The position numbers and the translations under genes were made by a program. A stretch of DNA of 64,000 nt, taken from the NCBI RefSeq assembly GCF_049243985.1, contig NC_135379.1, positions 22,590,001 through 22,654,000 on the forward strand. Reading direction: 5' to 3'. Of this stretch, positions 1-13,300 are shown piece by piece. Source of the DNA: Paroedura picta. Lineage: Eukaryota > Chordata > Lepidosauria > Squamata > Gekkonidae. Numbering within the stretch: the first letter of the stretch is position 1; the number at the start of each line of letters is the position of its first letter. The notes under the pieces were generated by a model that saw only the letters and a program-made list of their open reading frames with translations, ran no database searches and was not told the origin of the DNA.

Positions 1-660
1 TGAGTGAATTTAAATTGTCAAGCCTTTGGGGTCACCAGCTCTAACTAAAAGAAAACAATCCATAACTGAAAGCACTGCAAACGTGTATTGTTACAGAGCC
101 AAAGCAACACTTTAAAATAAACAAATTAGAAAGTACGAACCAATGAAAGTCAGGGAATTTTAAAGAAAATAATGGAGGTCTGTCACAGATTTAAAAGGCA
201 GTCACTGTTATGTTCAACTTCATTATGTACTTTATACAAGCAAAGGAAAGAAATAGAACTTATCTTCCTGCCCTAAGGCCAACTTGACACATACTTACAG
301 AACTTCTGAGATATACTACAAACTGCTACCATGAGCCAAAACTAGATTTTTGCCACTTCACCCAAATTTATTCAAAATACTGTATATTCATTGTTTGAAT
401 AATCCTGCAGAAAACAAGATCATTTTTGACACTGGATATTTTAAATGCTCAGTGTTACATTTAATGTCGAAATGGTGCTTTCTGCTACCTGAATCGATAA
501 TCAAGAGTCTCTCTGAGTAGAATTACACCCTCCATTAAAGTCAGTAGACTTATAAATGTGTTTAGGATGCTGTTTCCCCACCCCCCTCAAAAAAGAAGCT
601 CCTTGTAACACTTACTACAGAATGTTTCAAATTCAGTACTATAAGTTCAGTTTGTGGGGA

Positions 661-862
661 TGTCAGTCCCCAGGTGGGACCTGGGTTTGCCCTAGTTTTA
701 CAGCTCATCTTCAAACGAAAAAGATCAGTTCCCCTGGAGAAATCAGCTGTGTTGGAGTATGGACTCCATAGCATTATACTCCACTGAGGTCCCAAATCCC
801 ACATACTCCCAGCTCTACCCTCAAAGCCTCCAGGTCTTTCCCAACCCAGAGCTGGCAACTCA
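661..862 (+). repeat. TIR repeat family R1, degenerate copy
   Basis: Begins near CCAGGTGGGACCTGG and ends near CAACCCAGAGCTGGCAACTC, with the family's internal blocks (CCCCTGGAGAAA, GACTCCATAGCATTATACTC) in order. Same family as the copies at 4658, 25815, 25965, 27387, 30591 and 33910. Short and non-coding, so a non-autonomous DNA transposon is likely. Confidence 0.6.
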
Positions 863-1255
863 TCCATCTGTCTGGCAGTCTGTTGATGAATAATTCTAAA
901 ATAACTGCATCCTGATTTTCATTCCTAAAGGATTTGGATTTTAATGACACTGTACTGGCTTAAATCCAAGTATTAGATTATGAATCATGCTGCAAACATG
1001 CAGGAAGTAAGAACAACAATAACAGCACTGACTTAATTTAGTCAAAGATGGAAGTGCATCAGGACTGGTCAGTTCCAAAGGGGCTAAATAAATTCTGTTG
1101 GTCATGATTTGGCTAACTGTGTGATGTTGTCGTTCTCAACAAAAATAACAGGGCAACAGGTTATGACCCTATTTATTCATAAAGCAACATGCCCAAACTT
1201 GGTACCAAACTGACCCAAACACAGTTTGTTTTGACTGGCCCTGATGTCCATTTAC

Positions 1256-1324
1256 CTGAACTCCTTGGATACCAGTTCCAGTAGGTCCCATCGGGCCCTG
1301 TGGTCCATCCATCCCTCGCTCACC
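1256..1324 (-). CDS. COL28A1: COL28A1 coding exon 15: 69-bp module 5 (last exon in window)
   Basis: Twenty-three codons: [15 protein letters not shown], then the short GT unit, then GIQGVQ. The acceptor is gcatgcag and the donor gtaaatgg. The next exon lies left of the window. Confidence 0.93.
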
Positions 1325-4300
1325 CTGCATGCAAAATGCTCTCTTTAATAAAATATTGTGAGTTTTAATAGAAATATAAGTAACTGTCACCATACTATTT
1401 TTAAACCCCAAATGTCTTTCCCATGTTCTTGAGTACATACTAGCTCACCAACTATTCAAAAGAAAACTCCCCGGGGGTGGGGGGAGACAAGATGATGGAA
1501 TTTAGAGTATTTGTGGAAATGATGAGATCACGGCAGGATACAGAAAAATGGAACTTATGTTTGTTTGTGACAACGGGTTGTATCCTGCCAGCTTTTTCTC
1601 TCTACATCACCTAATTCCCCTTCCCCATCCCACTTGACTTTTGTCCATTCAAGCATCATAAATTTCAATATAGTCCTTCTTGTGCTCAGAGTGGATTCCA
1701 TCCTCTCCTCCTTTTCACTAGTAGAAGAGCTGGCTGGATCCAACCTAACACATCTAGGCCATCCCATTTCTCCTGCATTCCTTATTCCACATGTCCTCCA
1801 TTTTCCTTGGCGTATTCTCCACATTGGTGTTTCCATGTGTTCTATGTGTTGTACCTTATCTCCTTTGATGAACTGGCCTGGTGCTCCAACTGGTCCTGCT
1901 GGCCCCTCAGAACCCTTTTCACCCTGGAAATATTGAGAGTTCAAATAGAATAAAGATTTAGGAATGAAACCATAAGAATCAAATTGGAATCTATCAGCAG
2001 GCATTTAGTAGTTCATAGTAAGACATCGATCTTTAGCCTTTAGCTTTTTAAACAAATAATCTGATAATCTCAACAGATAACTTAAAAAGGCATTATACTG
2101 CAGGATGAACCAAACTAGGTTCCTTGCTTGCACATCTCATCTTGAACAACTAGTGGTCTGTAGATTCCCACTTCCAACTGCAGTCCCTTGTAGTGATTCC
2201 ACACCAATCCCAAGGGTCTTCAAATTCTGAGTGGGATTTTGAAGGGTATACGAAGGACACCACAAGAAAAGAGATGGCACCCCAATTTCACATGCAAGGA
2301 TCGCTTTTAAAAACATTTCTGATAAATCCTAATAACAAAGTGTGGAGCCCAATTTCAGTTACTGAAATGGAGCAGAAGCTCTCTCCTTTCTTAGCATGGC
2401 CCCAATGGAACTGGCCTTTGTACTTTACAAACAGATGAAGACAGTGACCTTCAATGTACCTTGTTTTGCCCTGAAAAAATTATCTCCAGACAACCAGCCA
2501 CCAAAGCTTTCTCAAAGTGGTAGCTATTTCCTAGCTAGCCACAAATGACTAACATACGTGTGTTCTAACTAGCGTGCTAGTAAATGCATTTTTGGACTAG
2601 TAATTTTTGTGCATTTTTAAGGCTATTCTTGTGTCTCATCCAGGGCTAGGATTGCAGCTTTCCTAGGACTGCAGCTTTCCTTCTAGTAACAACCTCTCTT
2701 GCAGGAACTCAAAAGATGCAGCAGAATTGTCATGCCACTTGATCTCCTAGAAACAAAGAACAAGCCAGGAACAACTTCACCTGCCTCCTTTTTTTTCATA
2801 TTAGTATGCTGTAGCAGGGCCAGTACAAAAGCTGGCTGATTTAACCAGGGCCAGGACATGAGACTGAAAATAATAAAACAACTTTCCAAAACATATCAAA
2901 CCCAATTTGGTAATCTGTGTACTCTCTTTGGTCACCTGAATGCTCTGTGCGGACTGTGGAGGAGAAGCTGGCTCAGGAGGAGAGTATCTGCTTTGCACAC
3001 AAGAGGCCCAATGTTCATTCTGCAGCATTACCAGTTAAAAGGGCCAGATGATATGAAAGATTACGATCTGAGATGCTGGAGAGCTCCTCACAGTCAGAAC
3101 AGAAATACTGACCTTAATAGATCAATAGATATTATAGGGCAGCTTCCTGTGTTCACATGATTGGGATATAAATCAACATCTTTAACTTATAAGGGTCAAA
3201 GAAGACATTTTTAATGTTAGGTATGGGCTCCTCACTGTCCACATGAAGCCCTCCTGCAGGGCAAATAATGCCTTCCGGGGCCATTGCAAGTTAGGGAAAT
3301 GGCATAGGGGGGAAAGCAGAAATCCCTTGTTCTCCTATGCCATAGTCCCAATCTGAATCAGAATCTTGTGGGCCTTGCAAAATTGGTTGGCAACAGTTGC
3401 TATCTGACTGAGGGGAATGAGTCAGGAAACCCACGCCAGCATTTTAAAAAATCACATCTACGGTGTCCTAACAAGGTATGACAAGTTAGAAAAGATTTTA
3501 AAAAATGCAGTACTACAAGGAGATGGCCCTAATCTTTAGTAATTTGGTTTTTGTCCAAGCATAGTAAAAGATACAGTAAAATATTTAGTTAGAGTGCACC
3601 GAGTAGAAGATTTGTATATCTAAGAAGAACCTTTACTTTTCAGAAGTGGAAAAATATGTAAACTATCCCAGACAGCAGGAGGCTGTGAATCTTCTGGTAC
3701 ATGTCTACCAGGACAGGACATATGTGGGAACAGGACAAAAGACTAGCTTTAATTGTCATAGTTAATCATGTTGCTATCTTTGAATCAAGTTTGTTACTCG
3801 GTAGGCTTTTCACATCCTTTGTTTCCAGAAGCTTGTGATAGTTCATAGAGACGTAAGAGTCCATACATTGCTTTAGCCTCTAGATTTCTGACAGTGGAAC
3901 TGTAAATGGGTTCCTTCAGAGTGAAATCAATGTCAAATGATGTGTCTGAGAAAGCAGGAATATTCTGAAAGTGTAGGGAGTTACTAAGATATGCTCCTGG
4001 AGGCGGTTGCCCAGAAGGAAGGCAGTTGCCCAGTCACAGAAGGAAGCCTCTTCCAACAGTAGATTGTGTCCTTTAGATGCTACGTAGAGCTGCACAAACT
4101 TTTGTTTCTTAATGTTAAAAGTTGCTGGTTTTATTTTCTTTTGGGTGTCTTGGAAGAGTTTATAAACACAAAATTAAAACAATTTTAAAGAGATTGGAAT
4201 ATTTAGTTTCTTTTAGCACTTTCTTTACCATTCGGACTCATAAAGCTGCCTGATACTGAATCAGATCTTTTGGTCCATCAAGTCAATATTTTCTACTCAG

Positions 4301-7300
4301 ACTGCCAGCAGGTCTTCAGGATCTTAGATGGAGGTCATTCATACCACCTACTACCTTATCCCTTGAACTGGAGACTGAACCTGGGACCTTCTGTATGCCA
4401 AGCAGGTGCTCTACCACTAAGCCACCATTCAACTGGTGCCTTCAGCATGCATACCTAATGCTTAGAACCGTAATTATTCTGTTCAGATGTAATGCCAAAA
4501 TACAATTTCATGTTAGGTGAGCTTCGGGCTCATATGGTCCCTCTTCCTTAACTTTTATATCTCAATTTCCTTTCTGTTTTGAAGCAAACTATAATTGGAT
4601 GTTACATGCCATTGTAAGTCACTTGAAGTCCCTTTTTCAAGAAATGTGAGTTACAAGAAGGGTTGCCAACTCCAGGTGGGACCTAACAATCTCCCAGAAT
4701 TACAACTGACCTCTGCCCTACAGATATAATTTCTTCTGGAGAAAATGGCTGCTTTTGAGGGTGGGCTGTATGACATCATCCTCCAGAGGTCCCTTCCCTC
4801 TCCAAATCCCACACTTCTCAGGTTCCTTCCACCCCAAATCTCCAGGAACTTCCAGACCTCAAGTTACAAGGGACATACATTTTAAAAATAAATGAATCAT
4901 TTTGCATTTGACTTCCTAAGCAGACTTGCAAACCATGGATTGACTATGGTTTTCAACTTCTGGTTGGGAAGACTAGAGCAAAACACAGAATGCTAGTTCA
5001 GATATAGACTTTCACTTGGATTCCATGGAGAATTTTTATGGGTGGAGGGGGAAGTATGATTTTCACCCATTTATCTTCTATTCCTGCTGGTACTGTTCCT
5101 GTGGGTGCCCTTTTCCCCAGCAACTCAGGGGACATTTTGGACAGAGGGGCATGTGGACAGAATACCCTCCATCCATGACCGAATCCAACTCTGAAGCTGC
5201 CTCAAAAGCAAAAGTATCAGAACATATGAGGGAAGGAGAAAGCATCCAAGTTCAATTCTTCTTCCAAAGTTCTAAGCCACAATGAGCAACACATGTGGAC
5301 TAAAGAAATGTACAGAATGGTGGAGCTGAATAGAGAGCTGGCTGGTCCCTGAGGAATAATTGCATGTTAATGGACACAGAAAAGGCAGACTGCTCCCCCA
5401 CCTGCTCTGAGGCTTGTTCCAGTCTGGTGCACTGGTTAAGAGTGTTGGTTAAGAGTGGCTAGGTGTCTTGGAACCTGAGGGACCCAGGTTTAAATCCCCA
5501 CTTGTACCATAGAAGGTCATTGGGTGACCTTGGACCAGTCATAGTCTCTCATTATAACCTACCTCACGGGGCTGTTATGAAGATAAAAGGAAGGGCAGGA
5601 GAATGAATTAAGTTGCCTTGGCAGCCACTGGGAGAAAGATGGAGTACAAATGAAGTAAATAATTTTTAAAAAACTGAAGAAACCTTAGTAGAACTAAAGT
5701 TTTTTTACAAAAGCATAGAAACGTCTGCAGAAAGAAAATATCAAGGAATCAAATGTCCACCTAGAAATGTGAAGAGATAACCCCATTTTTGTTTATTTGC
5801 TTTTTACCTTCTGTCCTGGAATTCCTTCTCCTGGTTGACCCCTTTCACCTGGCATGCCTTGAGGACCACGGAGACCCTGAATTTGGATCAGAAAAGTATG
5901 TTTCAAGACTGACATCCAAAGCACTGTGGGACTCTGATTCATACAGGAAGCATACAAAGCAAGGAGCTGCTCCCATTCACTCCAGCCTCATGGGATGCCC
6001 CACATGTGCAGTGATCTGTGCGCATTGCTTCTCCTGATGCTGAAGAGAATGTGGGCAGCTCCTATTTGCATACCCATCATCTTTGACTGGAGATGAGACT
6101 GTAGGTACCCTAAGAATGGTGGCACTACACTGAATGCATAAGGAAACCCCACTGTTATAATTATAAGATGAAAATGATAAAGGCCACAATACCACTCGAC
6201 AAATGGACCCCCTTAACAATGAGCTTTTTGGGTAAAGTTAGCACTTTCGATTTAATGTCAACACATTGGTTCTGGTCCAACCTTCTGGAGTGACAGAAAA
6301 GAACTCTGCTAGATCCTCCTTATGATAGTCCCCCAAATACTTGATAATTGCTATCATACCCACTTTCAGTCATCTTTTCTCTTGTCTAAATATACCCAGC
6401 TCCTTCAGCCTTTCTTGAGTAAAAAAATCATCAAAAAGAAAACTTTACCAGTTCTAAATTTTGTAGTAAATACAAACATTGCATTTAGTCAGCGGGATCC
6501 TAAAAATGTTACACTTCAGAACTTGCAAAATTCACTTACCATTGAGCCTGGCTCGCCAATTCCAGTAGGTCCTGGTGGCCCAATTCTTCCTTCCTGACCT
6601 CTCTCACCCTTATAAAAAATATAAGGGAAGTATTTATTGCTGTTCTGAATGCTACATTAGGAGCAGAAAGGAGTCAGTAGAATCACGCCCTTCACCCAGT
6701 CATTCAAAGAAAAGGCATGACAGTAGGATTCAAATCACCCCAATATACTTTTGGACAGTTATATGAATTATATATTCTAGGTTGCAGATTTATTTGTAGA
6801 TTTCATTTTTATTTATTCTAGGTTTTAATGTTAATGTTATGCTTATTTCCATCAGAACAAATTCCACTAAACACAATAGGATTTACTCCTGAGCAAACCT
6901 AGGCATGATTCTGGACACCTCCCTCACAATTGAAGCCCAGATCACAAAGGTAGCGCGGCTGGCATTCTACCACTTCCGCCAAGCCAAGCTACTAGTGCCC
7001 TACCTGGCCATAGTGATCCATGCGACTGTCACCTCTAGACTGGACTTTTGTAACTTGCTCTACACAGGCCTGCCCTTAGTCTTGACCCGGAAACTACAGC
7101 TGGTTCAAAATGCAATGGCCAGGATCCTCACTGCAACACCATGGAGGTCCCACATCCGGCCCATTCTCCATCAACTGTAATGGTTGCCAGTTGAATTCCG
7201 GATCAGACTAAAGGTTCTGGTAATTACCTTCAAGGCCATACATGGTCAGGTCCCAGTGTACCTGAGGGATCGCCTCCCTGCCATTGCCCCCAAAAGAGCT

Positions 7301-10300
7301 CTTCGCTCCACTGTTACCAACCAGCTTAGGATCCCTGGCCCTAGTGAAGTCCGCCTGGTCTCAACCAGGGCCAGAGCATTCTCTGTTCTGACCCCCACCT
7401 GGTGGAACGAGCTCCCGGAGGAGATCAGAGCCCTGACGGAACTTAAACAGTTCCACAGGGCCTGCGAGGAGGAGCTCTTCCACCAGGCATTTGGTAGAGA
7501 CCAGATATTACCAACAGCGACCAAAGGGCCCCTGCTCCCCCCCCCCAAAACACCACCTATACACTCGGGACCTGTTTGTATGTTGCAACGTTGTATTGTT
7601 TATTGGTTATACAATTATAATGTTATATGTTTACAATTATCAGTTATTATTGCACAGTTATTCAAATGTTTTATAGACTGTTCCATGTATTGTTTTTATG
7701 TTATTATGTAAACCGCCCTGAGCCCCCGGGGAGGGCGGTATATAAATATAATAAATAAATAAAATAAAAGCTGTGGCCTGTTTTCATTCCATAATGCTGT
7801 GTTATATGTTTTGCATTTCTCTGTAAGACCACCCTCGGCCTGCAATCTCAGATCTTCCATTGCCCCGTCCTACAGACAGAGGGATTAATGAGTTCATAAA
7901 TGAATGAGTTCCACAACCTTTAGTTTTCACACAATATATAAAATATTCAGGGATACAAGTCATGTCTTTCTATTCTGGCAATTAAAATCAGAATTACAGG
8001 ACATAAAACTCTAAAGAACCAATACCAGATATATTCAGGTGAGTAGGTGGGTTGATCTGAAGCAACAGAACAAAGTTTGAGTCCAGTCCCAACAGAGTTC
8101 AATTCTGCATGCACACAAAAACATCTGTCCAGAATCAAGTGTTGTTGGTCTTAGAAGTGCCACAGACTCAGTGTCAATGAACTCTTGTGAGAATCTATGT
8201 CTCCTCAGAAGACACCACTTTAACTAACACAAATCTATTGTCAGTTTCCTATCTGGGCCAGGATGTTGCCACACAGGGGCTGAGATGGTTGTCCCCTGGA
8301 CTCTCCCTTTCCTTCCTTGCCCTTTGTGCATTTACAATGTGCATTTACAATTTACAATGCACAAAGATGATGTGCATATATCATCAGTGAGGGTTGCAGT
8401 GGAGAATGGTTGGCTGCATATTTCTTGCAATTAAACAAATTGTTAGTTTCAGCATTTCTCTGTGTAGTTTTTAAAAAAGAAACAACAATAGATAGATAAT
8501 CTTAAAAAAATGCATGCAAAAACTAATGTTCCCTAAATATCAATTTTGGAACCCAAAGGTACATGGTATAAACGCCATTGTGAGTCATTGCTATAGATTG
8601 TGTTTGTTACCTTAGGTCCCGGATAGCCAGTCCCAGGAACTCCTGGAGGCCCATAAGGACCTGTTGGCCCTGGCTCCCCCTTAAAAGAAGCATAAAAAAG
8701 GCATCTCACTTACTTTGAACATGACATGTTAGGCATATTAGCTTACAGAAATGATAATATTTTCCTCTGTAGTAAGTCTTCAGTTTGCAGCATTGTCAGG
8801 TTTATTTGGTGTGCCCAGTATTGTTTCAGATTCCTGAAATTAAGATTAATATCTGTACCCCCTCTTTTTCCTGTGGTCTGCTCTGGAGTGTACAAAAAAA
8901 GGCAGTCACATTAACCCATATCCTGTTTTACTGCTCTCTTTCGCCCCCCCCCTCCTTTTTGGCATGGACAATGGGACTTCATCATAGCCTGCAAAAATCC
9001 ATTTTTTAAGCATGCTCAGCATGAGATCATCCTACAACCTGAGATGTGCGCATCCCGACAAGGGTTTATATACTGCTGTGAACAAACTGTGACTGACTGC
9101 ATAGTTAGCTGGGACCTTAAAGACCATCACGATTGTGTAGGCAGAGCACTAAGAAGGGGGTCAGTTAAGTTTCCCTCCCATTGAGAACCAAATAAAAAAC
9201 ATGCCATCTCTGATGCAGACATTATGGTGGCCTTTTGTGTTTTTATCATCATTGTTTAACATTATAAATTGTTTTGAGTTCCGTATGGTAGAAATTGGTT
9301 AATAAATGCTTTTAATGATAAATCAATTAAAATGGGAGTGGCTCTATTGGTGAAAGATCTTATGATGCTCCTGCCCTCAGTTACACTCCACCAACATGAA
9401 CACTCCACCTGCAGTCACCCCACAGTTCCTTCTTTGAGACAGATCAAAAGAGGCCCATGACTCATATCAGCACAACATCACGTGGATGCTTCAAATCAAA
9501 ATAGTCCATGTAGGCATGATTCCCTGGGTCCTATGTAGTTATTGCTATTTTGACACTCGTACCTGGGAATCTTTGGATTCATCTCCAAACCTATCCTCAA
9601 TCAAGATTAATCAAATGCATTTTTAAATGTCAATTTATAGTATTTTATATGTGCATCTTTTGTGGTATCATATGTGGTATCTTTTGTTTATATTGGTTAA
9701 AACTCCTTATGAGAAAAATGAGATTTTAAAGATTCTACAAGTTCTACACATTGTTATGTTGAGGGGTTAAGATGTTAATATGCTGAAGTTAATGTTGACT
9801 AGAAGTCTTTATTTCCCATCAGCAGGAAATATAAGGACAGCCAAGAATAACATCATATATTTGTGTAGTTTCTAATTTTCTTGGCAGAATTTCTTCTGTA
9901 AATACTGTAGCATGATAGGATTTGTGTAATGAGGCCATATAAAGACATTACAAATAATACTTTTTATTCTAAAAAGAAGAGATCATTTTTAATGTAACTA
10001 AAGATACCACATTCCAAAAATTCTACCTATGAACAAAATGAAGTTATTAATTAACACACATCTCAAATGGGTTTTAAAGTTTTGTATGATAAATGTTTCA
10101 GGTTATGGATAATGGATATAAACTGTATTGCTAATTCATATAGAGCTGCAACAGGCAGTCTCCTGTATAGGTTGATACATCTCATGGTCTTGAAATTATT
10201 AGCTCAGCCCAACCAAATGGGATTCCCCTTCAAGGACTTTTTATGCTCCAAATATTTGCTAAATGACTGAAGCAGAACTTTTAATCGGTGGGAGCAAAAG

Positions 10301-13300
10301 GAAGGAAGGAAGGAAGGAAGGAAGGAAGGAAGGAAGGAAGGAAGGAAGGAAGGAAGGAAGGAAGGAAGGAAGGAAGGAAGAAACCAAAACCCTATTTTTG
10401 GCTTGGTACAATTTATTAGAATTTTCTTCAGCACCACTATGATATTAGGATCTAAACCATAAATATAGTCCTCGTCAGACTATTCCCCTTAAGCCAACAC
10501 CCCAAATCTCTCTGTTGACATAAGATAATCACTTGATATTGGATTTGGCAAATTCCTTGTTAAGTGGGCTTCCTGTATTCCACATGGATGTTCTGTTTCA
10601 TAGATTTTTCCAAGAATGTTCGACCCAATAGAATATTTCCTAATATAAACACTGGTTTGTTCTTGCTTGGGGTGGGGGGTAGGTCTCTATGCATGTATGC
10701 CTGAGTGGAATGCAAAGGGCAGCCCATGAAGGTCAAATAATTTCAGAAGATTCTTCTCAACTGTATAAAACACACTCAATTAGCCTCTTTCAAGTAACCA
10801 CTGGATTCTTACAGTTAGCATATATGTCACCATGAACATTTTTCTGCATTAAGCTGAAATAAGTGTAACAACAAGTATTTCTGTAAAGAGCATGGGTCCT
10901 TCCCCTTTAGTAAGTTGCTTTAAAGTAAACATCTACATTTTAAATATGACATGTGGGTGACAACCTGGCTTCCCCCATGCACAAAATCAGAAACCACAGA
11001 ATGATAAGATTTCATATTTTGACACTATGCTTCTAGTCCTTGTGGCCACTTAGAGAAAACTGAAAATAACAACACATATTGTTAAGTATAACAAACAAAT
11101 GAGCAAATGAAAAAGTCCAGCCCTACCCACTCCTTGGAACGTGTGTGATCAGGTAACTACAAAAGCAATCCTAAACAAGTCTACACAGAATCCTATTCAA
11201 GTCTGTGCAGTGGGGCTTACTTCCAATAAGGAATGCAAGTTAAACAAATTGGCACAAAACTTACAAATCTGCATTAATTATATTGATGTGCAAAGTTTAC
11301 TATTGTCACAGAATATCAGCCACTGCAAAATTTAACTTTGTAAGCGTGGGAACATCTGTGGCTATAAATGCACGCTTGCATCATGAGAATGGAATTTTTT
11401 TTTCTTTCTGTCCTTAATGAAAATGCTATGCAACAGCATTTCTGCATGCCATATTTGTACTCCCATTGAAAAACCAGCCATAGCTTCTGCAGGGCCCCAT
11501 TAATTCTGCCATTATTTCAGCTATACAACAACAGAAACATCTTCCATGGAAAGTGACTTACTCTACTGGCCTTATGTTCAGAACAGAATGATTATTTAAA
11601 CTCTTGGAAAGAGTGGCCATCATATAAATAACTGCCAGACTTCGAGTTCATTCATAAGAGTCTGGAAACTTCATTAAAAAAAAGAGAAGCTGAACTATCT
11701 TTGTATAAACAGAATACAACAGAATTTAGAGAGGCCACAATGTCTATCTATCAGAGAACTTGTAGGAGAAATGCACTGACCTTTTCTAGCTGAATGGGTA
11801 TTTATTGAGTTGTAAACAACCACTCATTTTATTGGGTAATTTCCTCCCAAGCAAGTTCTTCCTTCTGAAATTTAAATAATGTGGAGATGCAAGCCTCAGT
11901 CTGGATCAGGCTAATTAAAAAGAGTTGGCTTCCATTGTGCAGTTTCAAATAGAAAGAGTAAACAATGGAGTTAATCAAACATAAATAAAGGCTTGCCAAG
12001 TCTTAACTGAGAATAAGCAAATATTAGGCAGATAGAGTCTGCCATATCCTTCAGAGCCAAATTGACTTTGTTAAGCAAAAACCTGTGGTCTGTCTTCATC
12101 AGACTAATAAATACGGCGGCTATCAGTCTCCATGAAGAAAATGCTCAAGGACTGCATCTGGACTTACCCAGGGCCACCTTTGGGGCTGCAAGGCTGGGGA
12201 GCAAGCAAAGGGGAAAGATTCCCCTTGGCTTGATGGTGGCAGTGAGGAGCCATGTCGGCTGGTTGGGGAGAAACGGAGCTTCAGTGGATCTTGAAGTCAT
12301 AGTTTCCACTCTGATCTCCCTCCCTCATATAGCCAAGCTTGCTGTCAAGGCTCTGCTTGGTCAACTTCTGCTTAATATGCTTGGAACTGTTTATAACCTT
12401 CACAAGTGGACAGTATATGAGTTTTTTTTTTAAAAGAGGTTCCCATTCTTGAACTGGATTCAGTAATCTGATGTTTCTCACATAGCAAACATCAATCCAT
12501 TTTTCCAACAAAAGCACCATTTTCCAACAATGATGGTGCATGTTATGGGAGGGTGGTGGTATTCCTCTCCTCACAGCAGACACCCTGTGAGGTAGGTGGG
12601 GCTGAGAGAGCTCTGACAGGACTGTGACTAGCCAAGATCACTTAGCTGGCTGATGTGGAGGAGTAGGGAATCAAATGCGGCTCGCCAGATTAGAAGCTGC
12701 CACTCTTAATCACTACAACAAGATGGTACCCAAACTGAGGGGTCCAATTCTATGGACTCCTTAACAGGTGCCTCCATCAATCCTACTTGCGGAGTAGGAA
12801 CCTGCCTATGCGAAGGAGGGAGGAAGGAGATGGAATGAGCCCAAACTGCAGCTCTGCCTTCTCTGGGCCACTGCCTAGGAAATTAAGAGAATCAAAATAA
12901 AACAAGCTGCCTGCTGCTGATGTTAAACACCCAAACATGAAACACTACACGGATTTTTTTGGAGAGGAATCATAATGCCTAAGAATCTCAGATCTGGGTA
13001 ACCATTCTGAAAAATCATGGCAATGAAGCAGCAATTTTTAGCTTGGGAATTCTAGGATGCACACCAATAAACATTAACCTTTCCCTTTCCATACAAACAC
13101 AGTTTGTGCATGTGTCTGCTGATTGATTATCGGTTGCACAAATACAAGTGTATGTTCTGTACACACAAGAGCAAGCAAAACAGCAAATACCGGATAGGAG
13201 TTTACAGTAATACATTATATTCAGGCAAACATGAAAAGTCTACAAAGGAAGGATATTTGCATTTATTCCCCCCCCCTTTTTTTTCCCCCTTTCCCGGCTG

